From the NCBI GenBank assembly GCA_032717465.1, contig CM064670.1, positions 19,261,939 through 19,325,938 on the forward strand: 64,000 bases of DNA. The letters run 5' to 3'. Shown one piece after another: positions 60,796 through 64,000 of the stretch. Both the position numbers and the translations under genes were made by a program. The DNA comes from Coenobita brevimanus. Its lineage: Eukaryota; Arthropoda; Malacostraca; Decapoda; Coenobitidae. Each line of letters begins with the position of its first letter. The stretch's first letter is position 1. The notes beneath the pieces are model-generated. The model saw nothing but the letters and a program-made list of their open reading frames with translations, was not told the origin of the DNA and searched no databases.

Positions 60796-62004
60796 TATTG
60801 CCAGACGCCTCAATCCCGTTCGGGGTGGCCACAAACAAATCGCCTCCACGTCGCCCTGTTCCCCACCATTTCACTGCCCCAATCCCAACTCACACCCCCC
60901 TCTCTCATATACCTCTCCACCCCATCCCTCCATCTCATCCTCGGCCTTCCCCTCCCTCTTCCCCCCTCCACCTCACTCACATACACTCTCTTCGTCAGTT
61001 TTTCACCCTCCATCCTCTCCACATAGCCAAACCACCTCAGTGTATTCCTCCTAACGCTTCCTATCACATCCACATCCACACCACAACGCTCCTTTATATC
61101 CTCATTTGTAAGCCTCTCTCTCCATGTGACTCCACAGGCTCCTCTTAAATAACTCATTTCCACTGCTCTCACTCTTGACTTGTGTCCTTCCAGCAACGTC
61201 CAAGCTTCACTTCCATACGTTAAAGTTGGTATCACAATACTGTCATGTAGTAACTTTTTCACTTCCATGCTCACTTCCCTGCTTCTTATCACTGCTTTCA
61301 AAGAACCAGCAACCTTTCTTCCCTGCTGTACCCTTTCAAGCACTTCACCCTCCAAACCTCCATCCTTACTCATCACACTACCCAAGTTCTTAAACGTACC
61401 GGTACTCACATTTTCCAATTCCTCACTATCCAACCTCGCTGTACATTCACTGACTTCACCTTTCTCAAAGACCATCACTTTTTTTTTTTTTTTTGTTCGA
61501 CTCTGGGAATAGGCTTCACAGCCTGCTATCAAGGCCCAGCAGTCCTCCTACATACCATACACCTCTACATGTCACCATTTCGGCGCTAATGCCCACCGTC
61601 CATATTGAATACATGCTAGGGCTGTCTCATACAGGACTGGTGTATTGGTATTAGCGGGGGTATTTTTGCGACATGTCGGCGGGTCTTCTGGTAGATCAGT
61701 AAAGCCTGATTTAATGAAATTCAAATCCTTAAACTGTTCCCTGCCCCAGCCGGGATTCGAACCTGGGTCCGTTAGGACTGCAGGCCACCTCTCTACCGAT
61801 TGACCCACTTTACTCTTCCCTACATTCACCTTTAGATTCCGTTTCTTACACACTCTCCCAAACTCATCCACCGAGTCTTGCAGCTCTCCTTCGTCTTCAC
61901 TCAACAACACAGTATCATCTGCAAACAACAGTACAGGGAGTTTCCAAATACTACCCTCTCTCACCAGGGCCACTCCAACATCCACTACCTTACCTTGTAC
62001 AACC
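60796..62004 (-). mobile_element. LINE-B minus-strand copy: RT end and C-terminus
   Basis: It starts at 62004 beside (AT)n, with the RT catalytic box [10 protein letters not shown] near 61925 and [12 protein letters not shown] near 61815. SINE-1 (61482-61805) interrupts it. From 61480 a frame is open to 60810 with VMVFEKGEV, SLKAVIRSREVSMEVKKLL, TLTYGSEAWTLLEG, NTLRWFGYVERM and GRGRPRMRWRDGVERYM. The 3' end, GGCGTCTGGCAATATATTAT, runs into (AT)n. It is well preserved at the C-terminus. EN-RT LINE; the clade is not resolved. Confidence 0.85.
61482..61805 (-). mobile_element. SINE-1 copy, full length, inside LINE-B
   Basis: The head on minus has TCAATCGGTAGAGAGG (A box) and a perfect B box GGTTCGAATCCC (61751-61762). 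The body matches 22963-23280 and 26180-26557, and the A tail appears as T-run 61482-61494. CACTTT flanks it at 61476-61481 and 61806-61811. Removing the insert and one copy rejoins GAGTAAAGTGATGG of LINE-B, so CACTTT is the target duplication. Confidence 0.9.
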
Positions 62005-62995
<991 letters not shown>

Positions 62996-63019
62996 TATGT
63001 GTGTGTGCATATATATACA

Positions 63020-63034
63020 GTATAGCCTACATAC

Positions 63035-63083
<49 letters not shown>
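63020..63083. repeat. (TA)n microsatellite
   Basis: AT array after a TG-rich spacer. Confidence 0.95.
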
Positions 63084-63086
<3 letters not shown>

Positions 63087-63099
63087 TATCGTATATAGT

Positions 63100-63285
63100 G
63101 TTTACTTTACGCCGTGACATTTTTTATCGATGTGGAGTAAGACATTGCCCCTGGCTAGGGGACTATTGGTTTTGGAGCGTGTAGCACTTTACTACCAGAC
63201 GCCCTTCCTCATGTCTACCAATGATTCTTGGGTGGACTCCAACCTCCGACCCTTTGGTCAAAGCACTCTAACCCATTGAGCCACG
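63100..63285 (-). mobile_element. SINE-4: tRNA-derived repeat
   Basis: The minus-strand head CCGTGGCTCAATGGGTTAGA has a good A box, and GGAGGTTGGAGTCCAC about 40 bases later a B box. The body (TGGTAGACATGAGGAAGGGC, AGTCCCCTAGCCAGGGGCAA) has no second copy here. The head abuts the GATA array at 63286. Confidence 0.55.
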
Positions 63286-63392
63286 GATATACATACATAC
63301 ATACATATATAGATAGATAGATAGACAGATAGACAGATAGATATAGATACAGATATAGATAGATAGACAGATAGATATAGATATAGATATAT
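63286..63392. repeat. (ATAC)n/(GATA)n microsatellite
   Basis: ATAC units followed by GATA/GACA/ATATAG units up to the start of SINE-2. Confidence 0.95.
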
Positions 63393-63393
63393 A

Positions 63394-63778
63394 GGAGCGT
63401 CTGTGGTACAGTGGTAGAGTGTGCTTTTTGTAGATGGGTGGACCAGAGTTCGCGCCCCGCCAGGGTAATAAATTTTGGGAATGTTCACCCGGCCACGTAC
63501 TGCATTGGCGGACACAAGGGGTGCTGTGGTTGAACCAGTGTCGCTTACTGCAAAGTATGCTTGCACCCAGCCGGCTTAAGCGGGCCGATTACACTTAGTT
63601 CACAGACTACACACATATCCAAAGCCACTCCAACACTACAATCACAGTTACAAGCAATTCTCCCCCTACATACAATCTCTACCAGACAGCCTAAGCCACT
63701 TGGTAGAGATATATTGGCTGTATCGTCCTGACTTCCGTCAGGATAGGCCGGTCCTGCAGTGGATACTCAAACGGCTGA

Positions 63779-63782
<4 letters not shown>
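63394..63782 (+). mobile_element. SINE-2 copy, full length
   Basis: Head GGAGCGTCTGTGGTACAGTG, A box at about 63404-63419 and B box (AGAGTTCGCGCCCC) at about 63445-63460, body as in 54935-55331, and 3' end ACTCAAACGGCTGATGATAT running into (AT)n. Its last GATGATATAT resembles the LINE-C 3' end, a possible partner. Confidence 0.88.

Positions 63783-63826
<44 letters not shown>
63780..63826. repeat. (TA)n at the SINE-2 tail
   Basis: AT array after SINE-2. Confidence 0.95.
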
Positions 63827-63830
<4 letters not shown>

Positions 63831-64000
63831 CAGCCCTACAATCACTTCGTGAAGTTAGCACGCCAAGTCCCAAGACACTTATATAGCCTATAGCCTAAAC
63901 TGTTCACCACCCTAGTTATACACATTCTCTCTATATGATCATACCATATTAACATCAGAGCACACTCTCTTCAGCTCTGTTGTCCAATGGCTTACTTGCT
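63827..64000. other. No gene recognised
   Basis: Terminal 170 bases; nothing supported. Confidence 0.4.

Overview
The window looks like a transposon-saturated stretch of an animal nuclear genome. Long (CA/GT)n, (AT)n, (GA)n and (GATA)n microsatellites, several non-LTR retrotransposon (LINE) families, tRNA-derived SINEs, Tc1/mariner, piggyBac-like and possibly hAT-like DNA elements and one Ty3/gypsy element fill it. There is no bacterial-style gene arrangement, rRNA, CRISPR array or convincing intact host gene. The LINE and SINE types resemble those I associate with decapod crustaceans. That is inference; the species cannot be read from the sequence.

Layout. 1-7.1 kb: low-complexity DNA, a decayed copy (2.3-4.0 kb) of a multi-copy invertebrate CxxC family, and a CCTAA-rich patch. 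7.1-12.8 kb: a giant (TA)n array, then LINE-A copy A1 and a very degraded LINE-E with a PHD-like zinc finger. 13.5-15.8 kb: a degenerate minisatellite, a polypyrimidine tract and a SINE head. 15.9-20.9 kb: minus-strand LINE-A copy A2, interrupted by a TIR element and by a LINE-B tail. 21-30 kb: microsatellites, SINE-1 copies, DDE transposase debris and dispersed non-coding repeats. 30.3-34.1 kb: minus-strand CR1-like LINE-F with ORF1, endonuclease (EN) and reverse transcriptase (RT). 34.4-40.6 kb: microsatellites and two LINE-A 5' ends, one with five 70-bp monomers.

40.6-51.0 kb is the most structured part. A LINE (LINE-D) is split by a Ty3/gypsy LTR element (41632-50868). Its 3' LTR is split by LINE-A copy A6 and by a short LINE-B derivative, and A6 is split by a piggyBac-like element. 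The insertion order follows from target duplications and from empty sites in related copies. 51.0-58.0 kb: Tc1 debris, LINE-C, SINE-2, and a minus-strand ORF with a cold-shock domain broken by a 61-bp triplication. 58.1-64 kb: the best-preserved LINE-A (A5), a minus-strand LINE-B carrying a SINE-1, a deleted mariner and a second SINE-2, most of them bordered by (AT)n arrays.

Almost all coding signals here are transposon ORFs in various stages of decay. The items most worth following are the cold-shock ORF, the gag-PR-IN order of the LTR element, the LINE-A 5' monomers and the datable nest of insertions. LINE-A to LINE-G and SINE-1 to SINE-4 are my own labels for families defined by copies within this window.
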